This document shows, piece by piece, positions 1-11,291 of a DNA stretch of 64,000 bases. The DNA is taken from contig QRFJ01005051.1 in assembly GCA_006176705.1 (NCBI GenBank), positions 62,001 through 126,000 of the forward strand. Reading direction: 5' to 3'. A model generated the notes under the pieces. That model made no database searches and was not told the origin of the DNA. It saw only the letters and a list, made by a program, of their open reading frames with translations. Position 1 is the first letter of the stretch, and every line of letters begins with the position of its first letter. This stretch comes from Cocos nucifera. Its lineage: Eukaryota; Streptophyta; Magnoliopsida; Arecales; Arecaceae. The position numbers were made by a program, and so were the translations under genes.

Positions 1-1441
1 CAGCCCATAGCATCCAATGCCTAATAGACATGGTTGCGTCTTCCCGGTGCAACTGAGCCACTGTATCCAGCCGAGAACAATCAACCCCGGGAAGGGCCCG
101 CACGTCTACAATGGTGGAAGACCTCAGGACTTAATCTTTTCTTAGGGAGAATTGATTCAGGTCTCATTAAACTAGACTTGGCTTAGTCATAACAATTATG
201 ACTAACCTAGTGGCATGGGTCAGCTCGGATTATTGACCACCTCAGATCAGAACTGTGTCAACAGATATGGCCAGGTAAGTGAGACCGGTGGAAGGAATAT
301 GCCGTTAACTCGCACAAGAACGCATTCAGGTCGAGTAGCTTCCAATTAAAAACCAGTCGGTCGTCTGTGCCAAACTTACCTTAGACACCAAATTGTTGAG
401 TCAGAACCAATTGGGTTAGCCTACAATCCAGACTCTAACCTCTGAGCCTAATTAGGTCTTGCTTGATCGTGACTCGATCTTGACCCAGACTTAATCCTAT
501 TAGGCTGGTCAATTTAAGCATTGTTGATCCCATCTAACCAACTCTTGATTCGGTTTGATCAACCGCTTAGACCTAATTGAGCTACCCAAGCCCGAACCCA
601 GTATTATGAATATGTCTTAGATCTGAAATTCTCAATTTTAGACCTAATTAATATTCCATAAACTTAATTCTTAATTAAGTTGGGTTCATAAACAAAATAT
701 GCACAATAAATCCTAGGGTTTCAGGATCTAGGGTTTTGCAGAAAGTAAGTTTTGGGTTTCTGATTAAGGACGAACACGCAGCACCCCTACACGTCATAAG
801 AACACCCCATCGAATGGGAAGAGAGGGCCTTTAAACCCTTCTTCGTTCTTATGACCGGACGGCCAAGAGGAACGCCTTAATCAGGAACATGTAAATCTAC
901 AAAACAGTTATAGATCTATATCATATATCTCATATACAAATTTAGATCTAATCAAGGCATATTTTGCATACATCTCATGTATCAAATCATGCATGTTTTC
1001 AGATCTAAATTATCTCATAATAATCTAAAAAATTAGATTTAAATTGATCTAATCAAAATAAATTCTAATCTAGACAATTATGTAGAACTATTCTACAACT
1101 AGTCTAGTCATGCATCTATCATATCTCATATGATATTTAAAATTAAATAATTTTTATTTGCTGTTTATCAGATGTTATTATAACACTTATAATATCAGAA
1201 AATAGTAAATAAGAAGATCTAAAATATGATTTAATCAGATTAAATCAAAGACATGCAAAACTATTCTATAGAACTATTCTATTCTAGAACTAGTCATGCA
1301 TATCTTCATGTTCTTAGATCCAAATCATTTAATTTTAATTTTTCTGATTTCAGATCTGATCACATCTCATGTGACATCTGAAATCACTTTATTTTCTAAT
1401 TAAAATAAAATTAAAATCAGATCTAAACAATTTAGAACCAT
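1..1441 (-). other. A2 leader (5' UTR), partial
   Basis: Non-coding leader between primer site and gag, running off the left edge. It contains the nested hairpin (arms 760-769 and 875-884) and the splice-donor-like AAG/GTAAGT (element sense, boundary at 379/380), both identical to those of element A. No gag start is reached in the window. Confidence 0.85.
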
Positions 1442-1454
1442 GGCTCTGATACCA
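1442..1454 (-). other. Primer binding site of A2
   Basis: In element sense TGGTATCAGAGCC, complementary to the 3' end of plant initiator-methionine tRNA, two bases after the LTR end. This is the usual copia minus-strand primer site. Confidence 0.9.
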
Positions 1455-2021
1455 GTTGAAGGGAAATCCTGATTTCCCGGTCCAGGTTCGTCCAGATCTG
1501 ATTAGATCAAGAGATATATTTCAAAAATTTTCTCTTGATCTCAATCAGATCTTGATATGTTTCAGATCTGATTCTTATTATTTTAATAAATAAAATAAAA
1601 TAAGATAAATTAAATCAAATTTAATTTACCTGATTTGGGTAATCCTATTACCCTGTAGATGATCCTGATTGCAGCGGAAGGTTCTGGATCTTAGCCACGC
1701 AAGCGCCTGGCCTCTACCGGTATCCACTCGGGTTGGATCTGGAGATCCTCTTCTTCTCTATCACACCTCCAAAAATCAGATCTGGATCTGATCTGGAGGA
1801 TCTTCAAAACTCTTTTGAAGATCTGCAGTCGTCCTTTTGCAGCAGCGCAGCCTTCTTGCTTTTGATCGCCTTTCCTTGATCTGAATCGCACCAACCTAAA
1901 TCCAAAACACTTTTGGACGTGGAGAGCAAGGGGAGAAGAGACTATGGCATGGAGAAGGAGGGGAGAGGCAGCCTTGGGGCGTGTCTAATAGCATTCAATA
2001 TTAGGGTTGGGCGCAGGGTCT

Positions 2022-2029
2022 TATTTATA
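2022..2029 (-). promoter_or_regulatory. TATA box in A2 LTR
   Basis: TATAAATA on the minus strand, at the same LTR position as in A, A3 and A4. It probably marks the U3 promoter of the element, with transcription starting about 30 bp downstream near 1990-2000. Confidence 0.7.
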
Positions 2030-2335
2030 GACCTCTTGTGATCCAACTCCTCTTCCTCTCAACCAATCACAACCCTTTGTGAAATCAGATCTAAATCTGA
2101 TTGGTTGGAATAGAGACCCCTGGATTCCTCCTTAGAGGGCGCCTAAGACCAGTCAAACTGGATTCTTAGTAGAACTCTGATTGGAATCCAAAAGGGAGGT
2201 GGAGTCCTTGTCCAACAAGGACTCCTAGGCGCCTCCTACTTGGGCTCACGCCACCCTTGGCGTGCGCCCTTCTCCTTGCCAGGTTCTGGCAGGGGGACAG
2301 GCCCCCACCAGCTCTCCAATAGGTGCATGACATGT

Positions 2336-2402
2336 GGTCAAAAGTCAAAGGGTCAATGGTCAACGTTTGACCAGTCAAAGGTAGACTTTTGACCAAAGTC
2401 AA
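2336..2402 (-). promoter_or_regulatory. W-box cluster in A2 U3
   Basis: The mirror of 33170-33236: eight TTGAC cores (both orientations) within about 67 bp, roughly 310 bp upstream of the TATA box. TTGAC is the core bound by WRKY factors. Regulation by stress or defence signals is inference. Confidence 0.6.
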
Positions 2403-3725
2403 AGAACAAGAAATGGCAGGTGACCAAAAATGGCAGGTAATGTCTTACAAATAAGACAACCTATTCTGACTTGGACAACCTCCAGTCAGACCATATGAAG
2501 GCCTCTGATTGAGCACAAACTCCTTTGGCTCAGTCAGGACAACTTATTTATGATAGTAAAAGAAGAACGTTAGGTTCAATCGAGTGCTAGCACGATTTCC
2601 TTGAACCTAATTGAATCTCATTCAGATCAATTGAACTAGATCAGTTCAATTGATGATCACCAGATTCAAACCCTTGTTTGTGTGACCCAGTTAGGTTCAG
2701 TTCTGTATGGTAATGGGATATGTCATGATCTCTATCATAGACATCATCGAAACTCCTTTCGATGGATCAGAACTCTTCTGATTCGAACAGCTAGAATGAT
2801 CGATCATCTAAATCATTCTAATTGCTCCCAAAATCCACCAGTGACACCTAGCAGTATATGGTGGCAACCCATCAGAGCTGAATGCGAACCTCTTGGTGCA
2901 GCTACCTGTGTGATTAAGTTCTTCTATCTTGAGCCCCGATCAGATTAGGGTTAAGGTGAACTCGTCAAACCCTAGTCTCTGTCATATGATGTAATCATTC
3001 GATTCGAGTCCAATGTGAAAATCTAAATAGAAACTCTTTCTATTATTTCACTCTACCATGGCCATGGATTTCTGGACTTGATTCTCATGATCATCATAGG
3101 GCTACTCCTCTACCACCGAGGTAGATAGATTCCATCTTGATGCAATCCAGTTCCTACAATGAACATGCTATAGCCAACATACACCTCAGGGTTCCATATG
3201 GCTAGGAGACCGAGTAATGGTGTAGTCAAACTATAACACCCTCAAGGTGAACTGCCGATGCATCTCAGGTCAAAGAACCAGACACACTACTGCAGCATCG
3301 AGTCAGTCATTGACGAGAAGGTAGACTTCCTAATGACTACTCGAGGTGGTCACGCTCAGTGCCCTCGTTCTCTAACGAGTACCTGTACTCTCGCTCCGGT
3401 GTCTCCACACCGTAGACTCAAGACTCATCTACTAAAGAGAAGCGATCGTACACCAACCTTCCGGATCAATCACCATCCTCGTGATGATCCTATGGTCGGG
3501 AGCTGTTTATGAGTTAATAATGATTATTCATGTCTTAAATTTTCAACTCTTGAAAATATGAATTATCATTACCATTAACTCAAAGGATGTATCACAGACA
3601 CTAAATACACATATGTGATAGAAAATAACCCATTTTATTAATTATAGTCAAAATTATAATTTTGCCCCTAGAAGTGTATTACAAGTGTCAGCCAATTCTG
3701 GCTTCTAGGGCACATATATCTAACA

Positions 3726-4066
3726 ATTAAAATAATAAACAAACATTTTCCAAGGTGGACTGCACCAGCAAGTGTAGATAAAAAATGTAATTCACATGAA
3801 GAATTTTGAGCATCCATGCATCCAAGATCTCCAGACCTCTCCATTCCATGTAGTGGCCTGTGGAGAAGTGGGATGGAATAGGATGTGATCAGCTGGATGC
3901 CAATCATGCCGATCTCATCTGGTGACCACACATGATTAGTAGCTATCCAAAGACATCGACGTTAAGCAGCTCATCTACTTTAAGCTATCCATGTCATCAT
4001 GCCAAATATTTCATCACATCATCAGAGGTCAGGCATGTTATGTGGTGACTCAGCTATTGCCCAACA
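3726..4066 (-). repeat. 3' LTR of E, truncated by A2
   Basis: The stretch from about 3845 to 4066 aligns clearly with 44515-44628 plus 46108-46203: shared GATGTGATCA-CTGGATGCC, CATCTACTTTAAGCTATCC and GACTCAGCTATTGCCCA blocks. From 3726 to 3845 the match is weaker (a shared CAGCAAGT block). The start of the LTR in element sense is at 4066, directly after a purine-rich tract. A2 interrupts it on the left. Confidence 0.7.
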
Positions 4067-7019
4067 ATTTTTCCCCACTTCCCAGTTTGAGGAGTAGCTT
4101 TTTGGTACTGGAAAGTAGATATTCATATGGTTCCAAAGGTCGTGTGCTGAAGTAAGTCTTTCTAACTCTATGAATATTCAATGATGTAAAGGAGTAGCCA
4201 AATATGACTTTGGATATCTACCAGAACTTTGCTTCATCTTTTTTAGGTTCCTAATTACCTCTTTATATAGAGGGTCATTGAAGTCTGATGGAAGATTCCT
4301 GTCATCATCTACATGGCCGAATAAGAGAGCTAGGATCGGCATATGCCGAGGAGTTGTCCTGGGTGCTATGACTGTCAGTGTCGGTCATAGGGTTCCACCA
4401 CCATGATCAATGAGACTTAGACCAAGAGGTTGATTATTGCCCGAACGTGTGGACGAAAGTTGAAAAGATCACTTCATCCTAGCTCGTTGCGTGGTCCTCT
4501 TACCAGTGCTGTCGGCCATGCACCAATGTCGTTAATGCCGTGGATGATAAAAACAAATGTCAGCAAGTGAATCTTGACATTTGTGATCGAGGTGGCTACA
4601 AGAAATTATGATGCACCACTTTGCAATTTGGGCCTCCTTTATTAGTATCGAAGCTCAAAAATCGCAAGTTAAAGCTTCTAAGAAGATGAATATCAGTGCT
4701 GCACAGGCTCTTGCCACACGGTAGTTAGTGGCAGGTTCCAAAGCATCCATTGCAAAATGTTCCTTGGACTTGAATAATCAAGGAATTGATGGCAAATTCG
4801 AAAGGCCATTGCTTTAGAATTGACCTGGTGACATGATCTAGTAGTGTAATAGGCGAATCTGTATCGTCTAGGATGTTTATCAATTGACCATCCATATGGA
4901 AAGGTTTCATCATCAGAGGGGATCTTCCTTTTTTGCTACTAGATAGCTATGAAGTCATCATCAAAATTTGTGAAATGCATGGTGAAGAATAAAATGGTGA
5001 TGGCCCATAGGGAGTCAAAGTGGGTGAAGAGTTCCAAGTCAGAGCCATCTGCCCATGATCTAGATCTTCCATGGGTTCCGCCACCACTGAACTGGGGTCT
5101 GATCGCTCCTACCGAACTTAGAGTGACTCCTCCTCCATCTAGGGGTAGTGGGGCTCTTTCGATCCCTCTCTTTAGATCCCCGCTAAAATCTGGGGGCACT
5201 GCATCAAAAAATTTAAGTCCTCTATGGCATTTGAGGAAGTCATTGATGCATCTACCTTCGCTCAGATCTAGGGCTTTGAAGACTGCAAAGCCTGCCTAGG
5301 CTACATGATGCTGTAGCTGAACCTTCGGCATCTTCATCCAAGCAACAACAATGAGGAAATCATGGCATTCTCATTGGATGGGGATTGAAAACTCATCCTT
5401 TTATCCCTTTATACTTGATGCCTTTCTTTCGGCTTCTTTCTCTATAAATAAAAGATATCAATAAACAAAATTAGCTTTTATATTTATCTTTCTTAGAAAT
5501 ACTTTAATTATATGGTGTTGATAATTGTTGGCATATCCATGGTCACACATAAATGCTAGGATTTGGCCAGACTATCGACTTAGGATTAAGTCCGAAGAAT
5601 GTTTAGTGCTTTTGTATCACCCGATGAAGATTTGCAAGGTCCTACAAATGCATCCCTCTGTCTTGCTCTAGTAATCTTGATTAGCTATGCTTCTGCCTTG
5701 GTATTTGTTATTGGGTAGCTTTAGATGTACTGTCCAACAACACTTGCCTATAGATGTCAGTGTATAGAGGTGCTAACTTGGGTCTGGCCATCTCCTCGCA
5801 ATCGGGGTATTATCGATTAGTGATTCTGGAGATCCTAACCATAGGTGAGACATCTTTGAGGGATAGGTCCTCTGACGATGTTATCATGGTTTAGACCTTC
5901 ATCCGAATATCTTGAGACCATCTTCGGCACATTGTCAACCTTATTGTCAAAGCTCTCTTGAATATCAACCATCAAAGGGCTGTACTCCCTAGATCATTTA
6001 ATACTTACCATTTTTTGATAGCAATAGCCCATCGAAAAGAAGGTTTGATCCTTTGACCTCCAGGAGGCACAATCTGCGAGGCCTCTCTTATGGCAACATC
6101 CCACCCATCGTGCTATGAGAGGGTTGCAATGGGGGTTCCTAGGCCTAGATTTTTATAAAGAAGGGCCTATCCACTAGAGGTTGGCATCCACCACTCCTTA
6201 GCAATGTTGCGGTCACACTACCTAGTCCATCGTTGCGAGAGTGTCAATGTTCTTCTCCACCTGTACCAGTCTTGGTTGGTTGCAAACTATACAAGGGAGT
6301 TTCTCAATGGCATTGCACCAACATTCTAGATTTGGTATGGGAGGTATTGGAACATGTTGCCGGACCGGTGATGGAATTGAAGCAGTGGCCACTAGAGATT
6401 CCTTCAATGTCATGCCTCTTGAAGTGGTCTTAGTCCTCTTTGGAGGGTGGTTTTGCCCTCTAAAGATTATAGCTTTTCGGCCTCCTTTGAAGGTGCATCA
6501 TGAAGGCGAATGCACTTCTAGCTATCGTGGAGCTACACCATCATCACACCTTGTATGGAGAGTTTTATAACTAGTCGTTAGAACTATGATGAAGAAAACC
6601 ATTACAGCTTGCACTCTGTGGGATACCCTGCTCCGATGTTCGATTATGCTTTGCATTTTCTTTTATTGTAGTAAGCTTCAAATGAATGTTGTCTTGTAAT
6701 GAACTTATATGAATTTCATGAATAAAAAATGCTCTTTATTTGTTCAGCTCGATATGTTATTGTTCTTGTGTTGCTATTGTCTATCCTGGGAGGCTTCCTT
6801 TAGGGAGACATCCAAAACTAGTCTGAGGTTGATACACGTGAGCCATTGCTTGACTTGTTTATGGATAAGGTTCTGCATGTAGCTGTGTAGGGTCTTTGAA
6901 GGATTAGCCGCTTGCCAATTGAGCTTGTTAACAAGCAACCTGCATCCTGGGTGGTTGTTGCAGACATCCTTGTGTGTTGGTAGTCCGACTTTGTGCATGA
7001 TCCATTATGAAATTTTGTA
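4067..7019. other. Decayed 3' part of E, mostly unassigned
   Basis: About 3 kb between the RT remnant and the 3' LTR. It has no long intact frame and I could not recognise RNase H or integrase. Part of it (4949-5350, + strand) may be a remnant of the antisense extra frame seen intact-length in element F, listed separately. Short frames around 6220-6570 and 6774-7045 have no recognisable motif and may be chance or belong to an unrelated insertion. Confidence 0.4.
4949..5350 (+). pseudogene. Possible C-terminal remnant of antisense extra ORF of E
   Basis: An open stretch of 116 codons starts at 4949 and is rich in Ser, Pro and Lys. In an overlapping frame from about 5222, a run reading FEEVIDASTFAQ, a stop, then GFEDCKACLGY resembles the AFQKGFELYEDQVASKF segment of the antisense frame of element F (about 50540-50590), and it is followed by an acidic tail as in F. 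The position (between pol and the 3' LTR) and the strand (antisense to pol) also agree. The similarity is short and read by eye, so this is a weak call. Confidence 0.3.
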
Positions 7020-7330
7020 GCAGCCTTGAATTCTATTGAGGTCACTTTTCAGCATCTTAGAATCTTGTTAAGGATAATTTCTCATCTGATAGTGCCGCAA
7101 ATTTGTTAAAAGCATCCTTTAGTTTGGCATGTACCAATCTACTTTCGTGCTTTTCTTACAAGCATGTCGTCGAAGTTGGCTTCCATATCATGACCTATCT
7201 GGAGCTTAAGCACCATCGCCATTTAAGAATGCCGTCTCCTCTTCATCTTCGAACACCAACCAAATTCGGTTATAACCTGGTATGTTGGACATTGACTTAG
7301 CGAACACATTGATTTTTGCCCGAAGAGATC
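7020..7330 (-). pseudogene. RT remnant of gypsy E
   Basis: Read on the minus strand, fragments resemble the gypsy RT region. VFAKSMSNIPG corresponds to the FAWS-DMPGI stretch upstream of RT. FEDEEETAF is close to the family FEDEEKTAF. A MEANFDDMLV segment corresponds to the YIDDM-V active-site block, with the first Asp of the box altered. AKLKDAFNKF corresponds to the following helix. The intervening RT core has been deleted, and frameshifts separate the pieces. The result cannot be functional. Confidence 0.6.
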
Positions 7331-8110
7331 CAATTAGCCATTCCATAAGGTTTTTGGGTAACTGAACTCTAATCTTTATGATTCAATTTGGATCGTCCCT
7401 GAGCTTCACCTCAATGAGCTCTTCCACTAGCTCACCTTGACTTTCGGCTTCATCTTCCCCCCAATATAGCTCTTTCATTAGTAAGATTTTCTTGGGCTTA
7501 TTTCCTTGGACTATTATCATGAAGCATTGTTCAGCTAGTACTTGATCACCTTTCATTTGTTTCGATCCCATTCTTGGTCAGGAATTGGACAAAAAGATGG
7601 TACGTTGAGACAATAGCTCTTAACACATTCAGTTTAGGTTATTCTAGGATTACATCATATGTCGATGGTATTTAGACCACTAGAAATTTAAGGAATATGG
7701 TTACTCATCGAGGTGATTTTCCTATAGTTGCCGGCCATTCCACTTTGCCTTTTACCACTACCAAATCACTTGAGAATTCGACCCTAATGGTGTACTAGCC
7801 TACTTGAGTCATTCTTTGGGTAATTTCATTCTTTGGAAAGCATCATAAAATATTGGCAGAGCTTCAATTCTGCTGAGATTCTTCTCACATCATAATTTGC
7901 GATTATCATTAAAATGACAAAGGCATCATTATAAAGAGTTTGGACTTGGCCTGCATCTTCATTAGAAAAGGAAATAACATCATTAGAGGAGAAGTTTGCT
8001 TCATCGATTTGCCACCCCTTGTGGGTGGATCTTTTAGCTTCTTCTCTATCTCCTACCCTCCAACCACCAGTGAGCCCTGAGATCAAGTTGACTCCTCCAG
8101 CCATCGGGAG
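7331..8110 (-). pseudogene. Protease region of Tat-like gypsy E
   Basis: The minus-strand frame at 7826-8104 reads like the region before and into the retroviral-type aspartic protease of plant Tat elements: an IxFSNEDAGQVQ stretch, then DAFVILMIIANYDVRRI. The expected D-S/N-G catalytic triplet that follows is not preserved. The frame at 7383-7571 matches the linker before RT (LAEQCFMI... ELVEELIEVKL). The two frames are separated by stops and a frameshift near 7600-7820. Gag lies directly upstream (8111 onward). Confidence 0.65.
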
Positions 8111-9220
8111 ATTGTCGTGGTCACCTTCTACATCGGTATTCGTCTGATGTGACTCCTTTATCGAGACTTTGCCCTTGTTCTAGACAAACTTGCTGAGGTA
8201 TCCCTATGGATAAGACCTTCAATCTCATCCTTTAACTGGTGACACTCTTCAATGTCGTGGCCATGATCTCGATGGAAGTAATAGTACTTCTTCCGATTCT
8301 TTTTATGCGATAGTGACGTCATCAACCATGGCCGACGTATGTAGTCTTTTCTCTTAATCTCCATCAAGATCTAAGAGGGTGGGGTAGAGAGCAGAATGTA
8401 GTTGTTGAAGTAGTGCTGGGGACTCTTCATCCTTTGCTGCTTTTGGGGGTTACCATATCCCCCCTCTTTCCTTGTCCCATGATCTTCTTCATGGGCTCTC
8501 TTTTTTCCACCGTTCTTCTTTCCTTCTTCCTTTTGATGAAGGACATCGCTCTCCTCTATCTGCACATATTTTTGCACTCAGGCTAGGAGATCAGAGTAGT
8601 TCCTAGGAAAGTTCTTATTCAAGGAGAACATCAGGCATTCATCCTCAAGTCTTCGCTTCATCGTCGATGTGGCAACAGACTCGTTGAAGTCATAGACTTC
8701 CAGGGTGATAGTGTTAAAACATACCACATCATCTCTTAGCAATTCTCCTTCTCTTTGTTGAATGGAGAAGAGGCTATCACTATTCTTTGACTGTGGCCTC
8801 TGGCCATTGAAGTGCATGATGAACTGCTTTTTTAATTGCTCAAATGAGTAAACTGATATTCTTGGAAGGCTAGGAACTGATATTCTTGCAACATCATGAG
8901 GGCTTTGTACCCCTCCAAGTGGTCGAATGGATTGGTCGAGCTGTTATAGGACTCGGCTTATGGCATCTTGAATCGATGTGGAATCAGTTCACTCAAAATC
9001 TCTCAAAGAAAGGTGGCTGGGTGTTGAAGCTAAATCCATCATTCTATCAATGGTTCCCCACTTGAAATTTGCCAATATGATGCTCTAGCTCTTGGATCTT
9101 TCTCTCGAGATCCTCCTCACACCGTGAGTGGTATCGACATGGGAACAGGCTTGAAGTGGAGTCCTCCTTGGAGGGCTCCAGCAATTTGTACCTCTGATCA
9201 TCCCTTCTTGGACTTCATGT
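8111..9220 (-). pseudogene. Gag of Tat-like gypsy E, 3' two-thirds
   Basis: Three consecutive minus-strand segments carry the Tat-type Gag core. One, near 9060-9150, has RYHSRCEEDLERKIQELEHHIGKF. The one at 8578-8817 has SLFSIQQREGELLRDDVVCFNTITLEVYDF and ends in FPRNYSDLLA. The one at 8158-8367 has KYYYFHRDHGHDIEECHQLKDEIEGLI, the His/Cys-rich block typical of this group. Stops and shifts lie between the pieces. The N-terminal part continues at 43662, on the far side of inserted element D. Confidence 0.75.
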
Positions 9221-10193
9221 TGGTGATATCAACTTGCTCTAATACCACTTGCTGTGGATGTCTGGCTAGGATACCACCACCTCAGGATCCGATATCCTTT
9301 TATTGACAGCAGGAAGAAAGAAGAAATAAAACAAGAATACAATTAAGTATGTGGAATAGCTCAAGTGTCAGCTCCACAGGACATGCAAGCTTCACTATAA
9401 AAGAAAAAATCAAGTACAAGAGGAGAACACACACTCTCAACTCACTATACACAAACCTCTCCTAAGTAGAAGCTATCCTCACAAAAGCTTCTTCAGAATC
9501 CCTAAGGAGATCCTCTCACAGGCTTGCCAGTACCAAGATCCTCGATGCCCTTGGACGTTTCCTATGAAAGTTGCTACATCATGCCTTACGGCTACTCACA
9601 CGGCCATTGTCTTGCTCTGCCTGATGCTCTACTCTACCTCGATGCTCTGTCTATGTCTACTCTATGGCCTGCACGTGCTCGACACTCAGCTGAGCTCCTC
9701 TCGATGGTTGCCAGAGGCTCTTTATGCCTCTCCCTCTCCATAGCATCTTAAGCCTTTAAATAGGATGAGAACCTTCACATCAGCTATCCATGGGAGTCCT
9801 AATATGACTTTGTCTCTCAATACAAGTCCAATTGGACTCTGACTATGTCCACAATCTTTAGATCATGACCATAGCCATCCATAGCCACTGGATCCTATGG
9901 TCCATGTGCAACTCTCATAGATCCCTTGGATCACAATCCGAGTCCAAATAGAAAATCATATCCTATTCTATTCGCTTCCATCGAGTCGATTCTGTCAGCT
10001 GTCGAGCTAGCTCGACTGTATCTTGCTCGAACACCTACTTTCTATCTACCTGATAGGGTCAGCTCAATTATGGTCTAAGCCAACTTGATCTTAGGCTGAG
10101 TTGACTCGACTCGTATCCAAGTCGGCCTGACTGCTATGCTGATACTGATTCTTCTATATTATGGATTGAATTTGAGGCATCAAATCCTAACAA
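9221..10193 (-). repeat. LTR of D, left copy
   Basis: It aligns with 10625-11291 plus 43475-43661 over its whole length, with an extra block of about 100 bp near 9253-9360. Both copies contain the same small frame (around 9540-9700 and 10857-11030), which has no recognisable product. A minus-strand TATA-like TATTTAAAGG lies at about 9755-9764. Confidence 0.75.
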
Positions 10194-10624
10194 TCTCTAC
10201 CTCGATTCGACATTTGGCCTCCATATGATTTTGAGAGCTTTTGGATCTCCTCGCCCCCATGCCCTAGGGCAATCACCTACTACTCATGGATGCATGAAAA
10301 AATATGAGAGTCAAGCCAGGCCGCTTGATTCCATCTCCATCATGTACCATACTTCATCTGACTCGAGACATGCTCAAGGTAGCCTTCTGATGGTGTTGCT
10401 TATCCTCCCAAGTCTCTCAACTTCTGCCTAATCCATTTTTATCTAGAGCTCCACCTCGCACTAGGCTCCTACTAGCATCTTCCATGTAGGCAGGTCCTTA
10501 TATAAGAGAGCATCGATCAATCCTTCGCAATTGATCTCTATCTTGATTGTGCTTATCTTCTCCATCTTTAATTTTGATCACCATCACCGCAACCTATCCT
10601 GGATCAAGCTCTGATACCAGTTAT
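10194..10624 (-). other. Internal region of D with primer site and purine tract
   Basis: A non-coding stretch of 431 bp. TGGTATCAGAGC (element sense) at 10608-10619 matches the initiator-Met tRNA primer site, five bases from the right LTR. The purine tract GAGGTAGAGAT abuts the left LTR. The region is too short for any retrotransposon protein. Confidence 0.7.
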
Positions 10625-11291
10625 TGATGATATCAACTCTTTTGATACCACTTGTTGAGGATTAGCCCACGTACTAGCTCCATGGGGCATACAAGCTTCA
10701 CTATAAAAGAGAAAACTAAGTATAAGAGGAGAATATCCACTCTCAACTCACTATACATAAACCTCTCTCAACTAGAAGCCATCCTCACAAAAGCTCTCTC
10801 AAAATCTCTAAGGAGACCCTTTTATAGGCCTATTAGTACCAAGATCTTCGACGACCTTGGACGCTTTCTATGAAAGTTGCTACATCATGCCTTATGGCCA
10901 CTCACACGGTCGTTGCCTTGCTCTGCCTGATGCTCTGCTCTACCTCGATGCTCTACCTACGTCTGCTCTATGGGCTGCACATGCTCGGTGCTCTGTCGAG
11001 CTCCTCTCGATGGCTGTCAGAGCTTTTCTATGCTTCTCCCTATCCACAACATCTCATGCCTTTAAATAGGATAAGAACCTTCACATTAGCTATCCACGGG
11101 AATCCTAACACGACTCTATCTCCTAATATGAGTCCAACAAGACTGATCGTGTCCATAACTTTTAGATCATGGATCCTATGGTCCATGCGCAACTCTCGTA
11201 GACCCCTTGGATTACAATCCGAGTCCAAATAGAAAATCATGTGCTATTCTTTTTGCCTCCATCAAGCCAGCTCTGTTAGTAGTCAAGCTAG
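10625..11291 (-). repeat. LTR of D, right copy, first part
   Basis: Homologous to the left LTR from its 3' end (TGATGATATCAAC) to the GTCAAGCTAG junction with copia C. The missing remainder is found at 43475. Confidence 0.75.

Larger units (their letters stand above)
1..3725 (-). mobile_element. Copia element A2, 5' end only (LTR, PBS, leader)
   Basis: The segment is the reverse complement of 31851-35583 with very few differences, so it is the 5' LTR, primer site and leader of a second member of the A family read on the minus strand. Its gag and pol lie beyond the left edge. The LTR start (TGTTAG in element sense) is intact at 3725. The flanking DNA to the right (from 3726) aligns weakly with the other LTR of gypsy element E, so A2 appears to have landed in E's 3' LTR. 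No target duplication can be checked because the other end is missing. Confidence 0.9.
1457..3725 (-). repeat. 5' LTR of copia A2
   Basis: This 2.27 kb LTR begins TGTTAGATAT at 3725 and ends TTCA next to the primer site at 1457. It matches the two LTRs of element A (31851-34123 and 39746 to about 42004) almost base for base. One visible difference is a single codon-sized change near 2915. The patch at about 1980-2002, just downstream of the TATA box, differs in all three copies. Small frames inside the LTR recur in every copy but have no recognisable product and are not treated as genes. Confidence 0.92.

Noticed and set aside
2682..3512. Small frames of 84-88 codons repeated in every A-family LTR (also near 32059-32890, 39959-40790, 58847-59113)
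   Set aside because: They recur because the LTR recurs. They have no recognisable domain, and in the older copies A3 and A4 they are broken, so they are most likely chance frames in LTR DNA.
10190..10624. Host promoter or gene between the two D repeats
   Set aside because: The primer site and purine tract at its two ends identify it as the interior of an LTR element.
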